This document shows, piece after piece, positions 1 to 9,251 of a DNA stretch of 20,291 bases (position 1 is its first letter; the number at the start of each line of letters is the position of its first letter). Origin of the DNA: Competibacteraceae bacterium UBA6584 (GTDB lineage Bacteria; Pseudomonadota; Gammaproteobacteria; Competibacterales; Competibacteraceae); the NCBI GenBank assembly GCA_002433805.1, contig DJIW01000092.1:1-20291 (forward strand), given 5' to 3'. A program made the position numbers and the translations under genes. Below the pieces are notes generated by a model. The model made no database searches. It was given only the letters and a program-made list of their open reading frames with translations, and was not told where the DNA came from.

Positions 1-1782
1 GCGCTGGAACGTTTCGATGACGACGCCCTGTCGGGGACCTTGTTTTTGGAAGGAACCGCCAGCGCCCGCGGCTTGGCGCTCGGCGAGGCGGTGGTGGTGT
101 TTCCAGCGACCGCCCTGGATCGGGTGCCGGATAAGGATATCGAAGATACCGAAGCCGAGGCCGTCGACTTCCGGCAGGCGGTGGCGGCGGAGCTGGCCGA
201 CTTGCAGCGGGTCAGCGAGCGGATGCGGTTGTTGCTTTCCGCCGGGGATCGCGCGCTGTTCGACGCTTACGCCTTGCTATTGAGCAGCGACAGCCTGGTC
301 AACGGCACCTTGGATCGGATTCACGCCGGCAATTGGGCGCCGGGCGCATTGCGGGCCACCGTGCTCGAATACGCCGACATCTTCGCGGAAATGGACGATC
401 CCTACCTTAAGGAGCGTTCGGCCGACATTCTCGATCTCGGACAGCGCCTGCTCAGCCGCTTGCAAACCGAACAGATCACGGATCGTGATTATCCCGAAAA
501 CACGATTTTGATGGGGGAGGAAATCGGGGTTTCCCAACTGTTGGATGTGCCGCCCGAACGGTTGAAAGGCTTGGTTTCGGTGCGCGGCACCGGTACCTCG
601 CACGTAGCTTTGCTGTCACGGGGCTTGGGGATCCCGGCGGTGTTCGGGGTCAGCAGCCTGCCGCCGGGCCGTTTGAACGGACGCGAGGTTGCGGTGGACG
701 GCTATACCATGCGGGTCTGCATCCAGCCCAGTCCGGCGTTGCGTCAGGAATACCTAAAGCTGATCGCCGAGGAAGCCAAGCTGTCGCGGGATTTACAATA
801 CCTGCGAGAGCTTCCGGCGGAAACTTTGGACGGCCGCCGGCTGGAATTGCATGCCAACTCCGGGTTGTTCGCCGACATCGCCGCCGCGCGCAACAGCGGC
901 GTTGAAGGGGTGGGGCTCTACCGTTCGGAACTGCATTTTTTCTTGCGCGACCGCTTTCCGGACGAGGAGGAACAAGCGGCGATCTACAGCCGGGTGTTGC
1001 AAATCATGGACCCCTATCCGGTCGTGTTGCGCACCCTGGATATCGGCGGCGACAAGCCGCTGCCGTATTTTCCCATCGTCGAACAAAATCCGTTTCTGGG
1101 CTGGCGCGGCATTCGGATCAGTCTGGATCAGCCGGATCTGTTCAAGGCGCAACTGCGGGCGATGTTGCGGGCGGGCACCAGCTATCCCAATCTGGCGATC
1201 CTGTTTCCGATGATCGGCGCCGTCAGCGAATTGCGCGATGCCTTGGAGCTGCTGCGCTGCGCCCAGGTGGAATTGCAACAAGAGGGTGTCGAGGTTAAAA
1301 CGCCGCGCGTGGGGATCATGGTCGAGGTGCCGTCGGCGGTTTATCAGATCGGTACCCTGATTCAAATGGTGGATTTCGCCTCTGTCGGCAGTAACGACCT
1401 GACCCAATACCTGCTGGCGGTGGACCGTACCAACGACCGGGTCACCAAACTCTACGATCCCTTGCATCCCGCCGTCTTGGCGGCGATCCGGCATGTGGTG
1501 GATCGGGGCCAAGCCGCCGGACGGCCGATCGGCGTGTGCGGTGAAATGGCGGGCGATCCGGCTTCGGCGCTGTTATTGCTGGCGATGGGCGTGAATAGCT
1601 TGAGCATGAATCTGGGCAGCGTGCTCAAGATTAAGTGGATGATCCGCAGCGTCGGCTACGACAGCGCCCGGACGTTGTTGGCCGAGGTGCTCGAATTCGA
1701 TAATGCCGCCGCCATTCGCCGGCGGGCCAACGCCTTCCTGGACGAGCACGGCTTGAGCGGGTTGTTGCGGATGGGTAAGTAG
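1..1782 (+). CDS. ptsP: Phosphoenolpyruvate-protein phosphotransferase PtsP (enzyme I-Ntr), 5'-truncated by the window edge
   Basis: The enzyme takes phosphate from PEP and starts the nitrogen-type PTS relay (EI-Ntr to NPr to EIIA-Ntr) in the cytoplasm. The frame is open from base 1, so a TTG at 40 is internal; 593 codons are visible and the N-terminal GAF domain of the roughly 750-residue family lies upstream. Visible order: enzyme I N-terminal/HPr-binding helical region, the swivelling phosphohistidine domain with a GTSHVALLSR motif (His codon 601-603), then the PEP-binding TIM barrel with DIGGDKPLPYF, GWRGIR, GSNDLTQYLLAVDR and the GVCGEMAGDP cysteine loop near 1531. The phosphohistidine motif and the active-site Cys are both intact. 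The gene is convergent with the kinase gene, with only 40 bases between the stops and no clear terminator. Sugar-PTS enzyme I is less likely, since the sequence around the His matches PtsP better, but the missing GAF end prevents a direct check. Confidence 0.93.
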   Translation, partial: ALERFDDDALSGTLFLEGTASARGLALGEAVVVFPATALDRVPDKDIEDTEAEAVDFRQAVAAELADLQRVSERMRLLLSAGDRALFDAYALLLSSDSLVNGTLDRIHAGNWAPGALRATVLEYADIFAEMDDPYLKERSADILDLGQRLLSRLQTEQITDRDYPENTILMGEEIGVSQLLDVPPERLKGLVSVRGTGTSHVALLSRGLGIPAVFGVSSLPPGRLNGREVAVDGYTMRVCIQPSPALRQEYLKLIAEEAKLSRDLQYLRELPAETLDGRRLELHANSGLFADIAAARNSGVEGVGLYRSELHFFLRDRFPDEEEQAAIYSRVLQIMDPYPVVLRTLDIGGDKPLPYFPIVEQNPFLGWRGIRISLDQPDLFKAQLRAMLRAGTSYPNLAILFPMIGAVSELRDALELLRCAQVELQQEGVEVKTPRVGIMVEVPSAVYQIGTLIQMVDFASVGSNDLTQYLLAVDRTNDRVTKLYDPLHPAVLAAIRHVVDRGQAAGRPIGVCGEMAGDPASALLLLAMGVNSLSMNLGSVLKIKWMIRSVGYDSARTLLAEVLEFDNAAAIRRRANAFLDEHGLSGLLRMGK

Positions 1783-1822
1783 CGCAAGCAGGGCGTAGGC
1801 TTTCCCTCAACGCTCGAAACGC

Positions 1823-4084
1823 CTAGGGTTTCAAATCCAGCCGTTCGATTTCAGCAAGCGCCTCTTGATGGGCCGCTTGCAATTCCAGCGTTAGCTCCTC
1901 GCTAAAAGCGGTCGCGGTTGTAATCGCCTGTTCGGCCGCCCGCGCCGCCGCTTGCAAGCGGTTTGCGCCAATCGTACCCGCTGAGGATTTCAGCGTATGC
2001 GCCAGCCGTCGGGCCAGGGCGGTGTCGCCGGATGTCAGTGCCTGTTGGACCCGTTGCGGGGTTTGAGCCTCGGTTTGCCGGAATAAAACCAGCAATTTGT
2101 TTAACAGGACTCGGTCATGGCCCATCCGGTCGAGAGCGCCGGCGGTATCCAAGATAGGTTGCGCGTTATGCGACGCTGGCGCGATGGCGGCGGTGGGTTC
2201 GGACGGTTCGGGAGGACGCGGGGCCGTTGCGGTGGCCTGAAAACCCGCTAGCGCCAGCCATTGGGCCAATTTGGAAAACAGTTCCTCCACCTGGATCGGT
2301 TTGCCGACATGGTCGTTCATCCCCGCCTCAAGGCAGAGCTGGATGTCGGATTGAAACACGTTGGCGGTCAACGCAATGATGGGCGTTTGGCTGAGCTGCG
2401 GCAGTTGTCGCAGCGCCCGCGCCGCTTGCAGGCCGTCCATGACCGGCATCTGGATATCCATCAGAATCACGTCGAAGGATCGAGCGCGGGCCTTCTCGAC
2501 CGCCATCAATCCGTTTTCGACCAGCGTGACGGCGAGTTCGGCTTTTTCCAAGAATTGCAGGATGATGTGTTGGTTGATCGGATTGTCTTCGGCGACCAGA
2601 ACGCGAGCGCCACGCAAACCCTCCAGATCGGACCGCGCGATCGTGCGTCGCGACTGGGCTTCGGCGAGCGTGATCTCGGCTCCGTCCTCGGCTCGGTGGA
2701 AGGGGACGGAAAAATGAAAAATGCTCCCCTGTCCGTATTCGCTGTCGACTTGAATATCGCCGCCCATCAATTCGACCAAGCGTTTGGAGATCGCCAAACC
2801 CAGACCGGTGCCGCCAAATTTTCGGGTGGTTGAAGAATCGGCTTGCGAGAACGCCTGAAACAACCGCTGTCGTTGTTCCGGCGTCAGCCCGATGCCGGTG
2901 TCGCTGACCGAATAGCGCAGAACGGTTTTTTCAGCGGTAACGCTCTCCGGGACAACGCTGACGGTCACGCTGCCGCGCTGTGTGAACTTGACGGCGTTGC
3001 TGGCCAGGTTCAACAGCACTTGACCGAGCCGTAGCGGATCGCCTTGCAGATAGCGCGGCGTTTGCGGCGCGATGTAAATCACAAATTCCAAGTATTTCGC
3101 CCGCGCTTGCGCGCCGATGGTGCTGCTGATCCGGTCCATCACCCGGTGAAGATCGAAATCCACGGATTCCAGCGTTATTTTGCCCGCCTCGATTTTCGAG
3201 AAATCCAGGATATCGTTGAGGATATTTAACAGTAATCCAGCGGAATCGTTGATTTTCCGTAAATATTCACGCTGCTTTTCCGCGGGCGCCTCCAAGCCCA
3301 AATGCGTCAATCCGAGAATCGCGTTCATCGGCGTGCGGATTTCGTGGCTCATGTTTGCTAAGAACTTGCTCTTGGCGAGATTGGCGGCATCGGCTTCATG
3401 CTTGGCCGCCAAGGCCGTTTCGTTCGATGCGGTCAGATTGGCCACCAGCGCCTCGTTCTGAAAACGCAAGTGCTGGCTGTCGGAGATGGTGTGACGGTAG
3501 CGGTTGGCGCTCACGATCCAGGTGTACAGTTCCAGAAGCGCGGCAAGGGCGATCATCAAATAAATAAACTGGTTTTTTAAGATAAAAACCGTCACCAGTG
3601 GCAGCACGATCGCCCCCGCATAGAGCGGGAACGCGCCGGGCAGCGGCGCTAGCAGCGGCAGCGCGCCGGTGCTGACGCCAACCAGCATCAGACACAAAAA
3701 CAATTCCCGATGAGGATCTTCAGTCGGGTAGAGCCAAAGGGCGGCGCTGCCCCAGATCACTCCAGACAGCAAGACCCCCACGCGGGTCCAACGGATCCAG
3801 CGATCCACGTCGGCAGCAGCTCCGGCGCGATCCTGTTTGAAAAACCGCCGACTTAAGGCAAACCTCGGGAAAATCGAACAAACTACCGCGGCGAACCAAC
3901 ACAGCAGGTGGCTTTTTTCCGTCACGGGCCAGAGCACCAGCGTGATCAACACTGCAATGACAAGAGACGCCGCTTGGCTGACCGAGGTGTTGCGATGGGC
4001 CAATCGCAATTGTTCCAACGCGACGAGATCGCGGGTGGCATCAGCTCCGGGACGCTCGCTGGCCGCCGTTTCGGATGAGATCAA
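1823..4084 (-). CDS. Hybrid sensor histidine kinase (membrane sensor-HisKA-HATPase-REC-HPt)
   Basis: This 753-residue kinase senses an unknown signal at the inner membrane and can run a complete internal phosphorelay. Residues about 38-190 form roughly six hydrophobic segments with no large periplasmic loop, followed by a short helical linker. HisKA carries MSHEIRTPMNAI (H247). The ATPase domain has an N box (NLASNAVKF), DTGIG and GGTGLGLAIS. The receiver domain (about 493-610) has LMDIQMPVMDG (D543) and the conserved Lys at about 595. The C-terminal HPt domain has RRLAHTLKSSAGTIGA (H696). The start is TTG at 4084, chosen because AGGAG sits 8 bases upstream and the preceding sequence has no better in-frame start. 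The architecture resembles BarA/TorS-type kinases with a different sensor. No response regulator is adjacent, so its partner is unknown and no specific function is claimed. Confidence 0.92.
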   Translation of the reverse strand: MISSETAASERPGADATRDLVALEQLRLAHRNTSVSQAASLVIAVLITLVLWPVTEKSHLLCWFAAVVCSIFPRFALSRRFFKQDRAGAAADVDRWIRWTRVGVLLSGVIWGSAALWLYPTEDPHRELFLCLMLVGVSTGALPLLAPLPGAFPLYAGAIVLPLVTVFILKNQFIYLMIALAALLELYTWIVSANRYRHTISDSQHLRFQNEALVANLTASNETALAAKHEADAANLAKSKFLANMSHEIRTPMNAILGLTHLGLEAPAEKQREYLRKINDSAGLLLNILNDILDFSKIEAGKITLESVDFDLHRVMDRISSTIGAQARAKYLEFVIYIAPQTPRYLQGDPLRLGQVLLNLASNAVKFTQRGSVTVSVVPESVTAEKTVLRYSVSDTGIGLTPEQRQRLFQAFSQADSSTTRKFGGTGLGLAISKRLVELMGGDIQVDSEYGQGSIFHFSVPFHRAEDGAEITLAEAQSRRTIARSDLEGLRGARVLVAEDNPINQHIILQFLEKAELAVTLVENGLMAVEKARARSFDVILMDIQMPVMDGLQAARALRQLPQLSQTPIIALTANVFQSDIQLCLEAGMNDHVGKPIQVEELFSKLAQWLALAGFQATATAPRPPEPSEPTAAIAPASHNAQPILDTAGALDRMGHDRVLLNKLLVLFRQTEAQTPQRVQQALTSGDTALARRLAHTLKSSAGTIGANRLQAAARAAEQAITTATAFSEELTLELQAAHQEALAEIERLDLKP

Positions 4085-4122
4085 CGGAGGCGCTCCTAGC
4101 AGGTCGGTTTCTTATCGCGGTT

Positions 4123-4151
4123 TATCAAGCGGAATACTCCAAAGTCATCAA
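4123..4151 (-). promoter_or_regulatory. Possible sigma70 promoter for the hybrid kinase
   Basis: Reading the minus strand, TTGATG (4151-4146) is followed after 17 bases by TTGATA (4128-4123), in the AT-richer part of the divergent kinase/purL spacer and about 40 bases before the TTG start. The -10 match is poor, so this is only a candidate. Confidence 0.22.
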
Positions 4152-4237
4152 AATTTAACACAATCGAACGCGCGGCTATCCGATTGACAGGCGCGGCGGG
4201 GATTTGACCAGCCGGCGTCCGTCCAACCGGGGAGGAT

Positions 4238-4248
4238 TGCGCTATCAT
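4238..4248 (+). promoter_or_regulatory. Possible purL promoter -10 element
   Basis: TATCAT (4243-4248) lies 38 bases before the purL ATG and has a TG a few bases upstream, giving an extended -10 look. I see no good -35 at the right distance. A TTGACA at 4184-4189 and a TTGACC at 4204-4209 are both too far away to pair with it. Confidence 0.3.
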
Positions 4249-4285
4249 CCGCGCGTTTCCGCCCCATCTTGGAGAGCCTTTCGCG

Positions 4286-7200
4286 ATGCTGCGTTTTCGA
4301 GGAAGCCCCGCCCTTTCGCCCTTTCGCTTGGAAAAGCTGCTGGCCGCGCTGCGCCGGCGCACTTGCGTCATCCGCCAGATCCGAGCCGAATTCGTGCATT
4401 TTGTGGACGGGACGCTAACCGTTCACGAGCGCGAAATACTGGATCGGTTGCTTCAGTATGGCCCCACCGCAGCACAGGAACATGCAAGCGCCGCGCCGCT
4501 GTTTCTCGTCGTCCCCCGGCCCGGCTCCATTTCGCCGTGGTCATCCAAAGCGACCGACATCGCCCGCAATTGCGACTTGAATCGGATCAGGCGCATCGAG
4601 CGCGGCGTCGCTTACTATCTCGATTGCGAGCGGCCGCTGACCGATGGCGAACTGGCCGAAATCAAACCGCTGTTGCACGACCGGATGACGGAAACGGTGT
4701 TGGCGGCCACGGATGATCCCGCCGTGTTGTTCGCGCGCGCCGAACCCGCGCCCTTGGCCACGGTGGATATCTTAGGCGGCGGACGGGAAGCGCTGGCAAG
4801 CGCGAACCAAGCATTGGGCTTGGCCTTGTCGGAGGATGAAATCGATTATTTGCTGGACAGCTTTAACCGCTTGGCGCGCAATCCGACCGATGTCGAATTG
4901 ATGATGTTCGCCCAAGCTAATTCCGAGCATTGCCGGCACAAGATTTTCAACGCGGCTTGGATCGTGGAGGGCCAGCGACAAGATCGTTCGCTGTTCGCCA
5001 TGATCCGCCATACCCACCAGCGCCACCCCGGCGGCGTCTTGTCAGCTTACAGCGACAACGCGGCGGTGATGAGCGGGTTTTCCGCCGGGCGGTTTTTTCC
5101 CGATCCGGCGGACGGTCAGTACCGCTACCATCCGGAGGCGGTGCACATCCTGATGAAGGTGGAAACCCACAACCACCCGACCGCCATTTCACCGTTTCCC
5201 GGCGCGGCGACTGGCTCCGGCGGCGAAATCCGCGACGAGGGCGCGACCGGGCGCGGCGCGAAACCCAAGGCCGGCTTGTGCGGTTTCTCGGTCTCGCAGC
5301 TGCGAATCCCTGAATTCGAGCAACCGTGGGAGCGGGATTACGGCAAACCGGGCCGCATCGTCTCCGCGTTGGAGATCATGCTGGAAGGCCCCATCGGCGC
5401 GGCGGCGTTCAACAACGAATTCGGCCGACCGAATCTCGCCGGCTATTTCCGCGCCTTCGAGCAAGACGGCCCCGACGGCCAGCGGCGCGGCTACCACAAA
5501 CCGATCATGATCGCTGGCGGCTCGGGCAACATCCGCGAACCGCACGTCCCTAAGGCCGAGCTGCCGCCGGGAACCGCCATCGTGGTATTGGGCGGGCCGG
5601 CGATGCTGATCGGATTGGGCGGCGGCGCGGCGTCCAGCATGGCGGCGGGCAGCTCGCAAGAAGCCTTGGATTTCGCCTCGGTGCAGCGCGGTAATCCGGA
5701 AATCCAGCGCCGCGCCCAAGAGGTGATCGACCGCTGCGTGGCGCTGGGCGAGGCGAATCCGATTCTGTCGATACACGATGTAGGCGCCGGCGGCCTGTCC
5801 AACGCGGTGCCGGAAATCGTCCACGGCGCGGGCCGGGGTGGGGCCTTCGAATTGCGCGAGGTGCCGAACGACGATCCCGGCATGTCGCCGATGCAGATTT
5901 GGTGTAACGAGGCCCAGGAGCGTTACGTGCTGGCGATTGCCGCCGAAGGCTTGGAAGAATTCAAAGCCTGGTGCGAGCGCGAGCGTTGTCCCTATGCGGT
6001 CATCGGTTCGGCGACCGACGCGGAGCAGTTGCGAGTCGATGACCGGCGGTTCGCCAATCGACCGGTGGACTTGCCGATGAGCGTGCTGTTCGGCAAGCCG
6101 CCGAAAATGGTGCGCGACGCGCGCCGCCAACAGATTCCGGCCCACGCCGTTGAGGCGGCTGGAGTCGATCTCGCCGACGCGGTGGCGCGGGTGCTGCGCT
6201 TTCCGGCGGTGGCCGATAAGAGCTTTTTGATCACCATCGGCGACCGCACCGTCACCGGCTTGGTGTGCCGCGATCAACTAATCGGACCTTGGCAAGTTCC
6301 CGTCGGCGATGTCGCCGTGACCGCCACCAGCTTCGATGTCGCCACCGGCGAGGCGATGGCGATGGGCGAGCGGACGCCCCTGGCGGTGCTCGACGCGCCC
6401 GCTTCCGGGCGGATAGCAATCGGCGAGGCGTTGACCAATATCGCCGCCGCCCGCATCGATAAGCTCGGCGACGTCAAACTCTCGGCCAACTGGATGGCCG
6501 CCGCCGGTCATCCTGGCGAGGACGCCGCGCTGTTTGACACCGTTGAGGCGGTGGGCATGGACCTGTGCCCGGCGTTGGGCATCGCCATTCCGGTCGGCAA
6601 GGATTCGCTGTCGATGAAAACCGTGTGGGACGAGGGCGGGGAGCGCAAAAGCGTGGTCGCGCCTCTGTCGCTGATCGTGTCCGCCTTCGCGCCCGTTTTG
6701 GACGCGCGGGCGACGTTGACGCCGCAGTTGCGGACGGACCAGGGCGATACCGACTTGATTCTGGTCGATCTCGGACGCGGAAAAAACCGCTTGGGCGGTT
6801 CGGCGTTGATGCAGGTTTACAACCGATGGGGCGATGCCGTTCCCGACGTGGATGCGCCGCGCGATGTGCGGGCTTTTTTCGCGGTGGTTCAAGACCTCAA
6901 CGCGGCCGGCCGCTTGTTGGCGTATCATGATCGTTCCGACGGCGGTTTGTTGGCGGTTCTGACGGAGATGATGTTCGCCGGCGGCTGCGGCGTGACGGCG
7001 TTGCTGGACGATTTAGACCAGAATCCGCTGGCCGCCTTGTTCGCCGAGGAACTGGGCGCGGTGTTTCAGGTGCGCGCGGCGGAGCGCGCGGCCACGCTGA
7101 GAGTTTTAGCGGACGCGGGTTTGGGTGAATGCAGCCACGTCATCGGCGCGCCCAACGGCGAGGATCGCCTCGATCTGCGTTTCGGTGGCGAGCGGTTATT

Positions 7201-8167
7201 TTCCGCCAGCCGCGCCGAGCTGCGGCGGCTGTGGTCGGAAACCAGCTATCGGATGCAAGCCTTGCGCGATCATCCCGATTGTGCCCGCGAGGCGTTCGAA
7301 GCGGCGTGCGATCCGGCCGATCCGGGTTTGAACGTCCACCTGAGTTTTGATCCCGCCGAGGACATCGCCGCGCCGTCGATTGCCAGCGGCGCGCGGCCGC
7401 GCGTCGCGATCTTGCGCGAGCAAGGCGTCAACGGTCAGGTGGAAATGGCGGCGGCCTTCGACCGGGCCGGTTTCGCGGCGGTGGATGTCCACATGAGCGA
7501 TATTATCGCCGGACGAATTGCCTTAACGGAATTTCACGGTATCGCCGCCTGCGGCGGATTTTCCTACGGCGACGTGCTGGGCGCGGGCGAGGGTTGGGCC
7601 AAATCCATTCTGTTTAACCCCCGCGCCCGCGACGAGTTTTCGGCTTTTTTCGGTCGGTCCGACAGTTTCGGTTTGGGCATCTGCAACGGCTGTCAGATGT
7701 TGTCTAACCTGCATGAATTGATCGCCGGAACCGAGTTATGGCCGCGCTTCGTCCGCAACCGGGTCGAGCAGTTTGAAGCGAGGTTGAGTCTGGTTGAGGT
7801 GTTGCCTTCGCCCTCTTTGTTCCTGCGCGGCATGGAAGGTTCGCGCTTGCCGATTGCGGTGGCGCACGGCGAGGGACGGGCGGAATTTCGCGCGGCGGAT
7901 GGCGCGGACACGGCGCTGGCGGCCGGCGTGGCGGCGCTGCGTTTCGTCGATCATTTCGGCCGGCCGACCGAGCGCTATCCTGCCAATCCTAACGGTTCGC
8001 CGGGCGGCATCACCGGTTTGACCAGCCGCGATGGCCGCTTCACCATTTTGATGCCCCATCCGGAACGGGTGTTTCGCACCCTGCAATATTCCTGGCATCC
8101 CGACGGTTGGGGTGAGGAGGGGCCTTGGTTGCGGTTGTTCCGTAACGCCCGGCGATGGTTGGGATAA
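4286..8167 (+). CDS. purL: Phosphoribosylformylglycinamidine synthase PurL
   Basis: PurL converts FGAR, glutamine and ATP to FGAM in step four of purine synthesis. This is the large single-chain form, 1293 residues against 1295 in E. coli. The N-terminus (LRFRGSPALSPFRLEKLL) aligns with the E. coli start, and GGAGAG lies about 10 bases before the ATG. Synthetase motifs include NSEHCRHKIFNAAW (from about residue 212), KVETHNHPTAISPFPGAATG (from about 291), a GRGAKPKAG loop, SIHDVGAGGLSNA and IPVGKDSLSMKT. The C-terminal glutaminase domain begins near residue 1040 and has Cys1133 in GICNGCQML plus His1258 and Glu1260 in MPHPERVFRT, so the ammonia-producing triad is complete. It is divergent from the kinase gene, and qorA follows 60 bases downstream on the same strand. 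Confidence 0.98.
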   Translation: MLRFRGSPALSPFRLEKLLAALRRRTCVIRQIRAEFVHFVDGTLTVHEREILDRLLQYGPTAAQEHASAAPLFLVVPRPGSISPWSSKATDIARNCDLNRIRRIERGVAYYLDCERPLTDGELAEIKPLLHDRMTETVLAATDDPAVLFARAEPAPLATVDILGGGREALASANQALGLALSEDEIDYLLDSFNRLARNPTDVELMMFAQANSEHCRHKIFNAAWIVEGQRQDRSLFAMIRHTHQRHPGGVLSAYSDNAAVMSGFSAGRFFPDPADGQYRYHPEAVHILMKVETHNHPTAISPFPGAATGSGGEIRDEGATGRGAKPKAGLCGFSVSQLRIPEFEQPWERDYGKPGRIVSALEIMLEGPIGAAAFNNEFGRPNLAGYFRAFEQDGPDGQRRGYHKPIMIAGGSGNIREPHVPKAELPPGTAIVVLGGPAMLIGLGGGAASSMAAGSSQEALDFASVQRGNPEIQRRAQEVIDRCVALGEANPILSIHDVGAGGLSNAVPEIVHGAGRGGAFELREVPNDDPGMSPMQIWCNEAQERYVLAIAAEGLEEFKAWCERERCPYAVIGSATDAEQLRVDDRRFANRPVDLPMSVLFGKPPKMVRDARRQQIPAHAVEAAGVDLADAVARVLRFPAVADKSFLITIGDRTVTGLVCRDQLIGPWQVPVGDVAVTATSFDVATGEAMAMGERTPLAVLDAPASGRIAIGEALTNIAAARIDKLGDVKLSANWMAAAGHPGEDAALFDTVEAVGMDLCPALGIAIPVGKDSLSMKTVWDEGGERKSVVAPLSLIVSAFAPVLDARATLTPQLRTDQGDTDLILVDLGRGKNRLGGSALMQVYNRWGDAVPDVDAPRDVRAFFAVVQDLNAAGRLLAYHDRSDGGLLAVLTEMMFAGGCGVTALLDDLDQNPLAALFAEELGAVFQVRAAERAATLRVLADAGLGECSHVIGAPNGEDRLDLRFGGERLFSASRAELRRLWSETSYRMQALRDHPDCAREAFEAACDPADPGLNVHLSFDPAEDIAAPSIASGARPRVAILREQGVNGQVEMAAAFDRAGFAAVDVHMSDIIAGRIALTEFHGIAACGGFSYGDVLGAGEGWAKSILFNPRARDEFSAFFGRSDSFGLGICNGCQMLSNLHELIAGTELWPRFVRNRVEQFEARLSLVEVLPSPSLFLRGMEGSRLPIAVAHGEGRAEFRAADGADTALAAGVAALRFVDHFGRPTERYPANPNGSPGGITGLTSRDGRFTILMPHPERVFRTLQYSWHPDGWGEEGPWLRLFRNARRWLG

Positions 8168-8227
8168 TGGGTCCGCGTTCGAGCGTTGCAATGAATCCCT
8201 TTTGAATCTCTGCTGAGGAGAAAAACC

Positions 8228-9205
8228 ATGTCCAAAGCCATCCGTATCCATCAACATGGCGGCCCCGAAGTCTTGCGCTGGGAAGAAGTGGAAACCGGCG
8301 AGCCTGGCCCCGGCCAAGTGCGGATCCGCCACGGCGCGGTCGGATTGAATTACATCGACGTTTATCACCGCACCGGCCTGTATCCGCTGCCGTCGCTGCC
8401 CTGGATTCTGGGCATGGAAGGCGCGGGCAAGATCGAGGCGGTCGGCGAGGGCGTGACCGAATTCAAACTCGGCGACCGAGTGGCCTACGCCAGCCCGCCG
8501 GTCGGGGCTTACGCTGAAGTCCGGCTGATGGCCGCCGACCGGGTGGTGGCGCTGCCCGACGCCATCAGCGACAAAACCGCCGCCGCGATGATGCTGCAGG
8601 GGATGACCGCCCAATATCTGTTGCGCCGGACCTATCGAGTACAGCCGGGCGATGCGATTCTGTTTCACGCCGCCGCCGGCGGGGTGGGCTTGATGGCGAG
8701 CCAATGGGCGCGGCATCTGGGCGCGACCGTCATCGGCACGGTGGGCAGCGACGAAAAAGCCGAATTGGCCCGCGCGCACGGTTGCCACCATGTCATCGTG
8801 TACAGCCGCGAAAATTTCACCGAGCGGGTCCGCGAGATCACCGGCGGCCAAGGCGTGGCGGCGGTGTACGATTCCGTGGGCAAGGACACCTTCATGGGTT
8901 CGCTGGACTGTTTGCGGCCGATGGGCATGCTGGTCAGCTTCGGCAATGCCTCGGGGCCGGTGCCGGCGTTCGAGCCGGGCATTTTGGCCGCCAAGGGCTC
9001 GCTGTTCCTCACCCGGCCGACCTTGATGAGCTACACCGCCAAGCGAGCCGACTTGGTCGCCAGCGCCGGGGAACTGTTCGAGGTGGTGGCGAGCGGCGCG
9101 GTGAAGATCGAAGTCCATCAAAGCTACCCGCTGGCGGAAACCGCCCAGGCGCACCGCGATCTGGAAGCGCGCAAAACCACCGGCTCGACCGTGTTGCTGC
9201 CCTGA
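8228..9205 (+). CDS. qorA: NADPH:quinone oxidoreductase (zeta-crystallin type)
   Basis: This 325-residue soluble medium-chain dehydrogenase without zinc ligands reduces quinones with NADPH. It is nearly the same length as E. coli QorA (327). The GroES-like N-terminal half has NYIDVYHRTGLYPLP and LGMEGAGKIEAVGEGV. The Rossmann half has the quinone-reductase AAAGGVG motif at residues 148-154 and a conserved VYDSVGKDTF segment. The ATG is preceded by GAGGAG with 7 bases of spacing. It lies 60 bases after purL and 46 bases before thiO, all on the plus strand, so cotranscription is possible but no functional link is evident. Substrate is unknown within the family; QorA itself is the closest fit I recognise. 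Confidence 0.9.
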   Translation: MSKAIRIHQHGGPEVLRWEEVETGEPGPGQVRIRHGAVGLNYIDVYHRTGLYPLPSLPWILGMEGAGKIEAVGEGVTEFKLGDRVAYASPPVGAYAEVRLMAADRVVALPDAISDKTAAAMMLQGMTAQYLLRRTYRVQPGDAILFHAAAGGVGLMASQWARHLGATVIGTVGSDEKAELARAHGCHHVIVYSRENFTERVREITGGQGVAAVYDSVGKDTFMGSLDCLRPMGMLVSFGNASGPVPAFEPGILAAKGSLFLTRPTLMSYTAKRADLVASAGELFEVVASGAVKIEVHQSYPLAETAQAHRDLEARKTTGSTVLLP

Positions 9206-9212
9206 CATCCCG

Positions 9213-9234
9213 CGGTCGAGACGGGTTCCGACCG
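9213..9234. repeat. Inverted repeat between qorA and thiO
   Basis: CGGTCG (9213-9218) and CGACCG (9229-9234) can form a perfect 6-bp stem around a 10-base loop, just after the qorA stop. No T-run follows on the plus strand, so it is not a normal intrinsic terminator. It may be a weak RNA structure or chance. Confidence 0.25.
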
Positions 9235-9251
9235 ATTCAGAGAGGCTTAAC

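Noticed and set aside
793..1512. A 239-codon minus-strand open frame inside ptsP
   Set aside because: It is antisense to the conserved PEP-binding barrel of PtsP and reads as compositionally biased noise.
1783..1822. Possible bidirectional terminator between ptsP and the kinase gene
   Set aside because: The repeated-looking GCGTAGGC and GCCTAGGG pieces do not pair into a continuous stem and no T-run follows.
5189..6277. A 362-codon minus-strand open frame inside purL
   Set aside because: Antisense to conserved PurL motifs and without any recognisable family; treated as a shadow frame.
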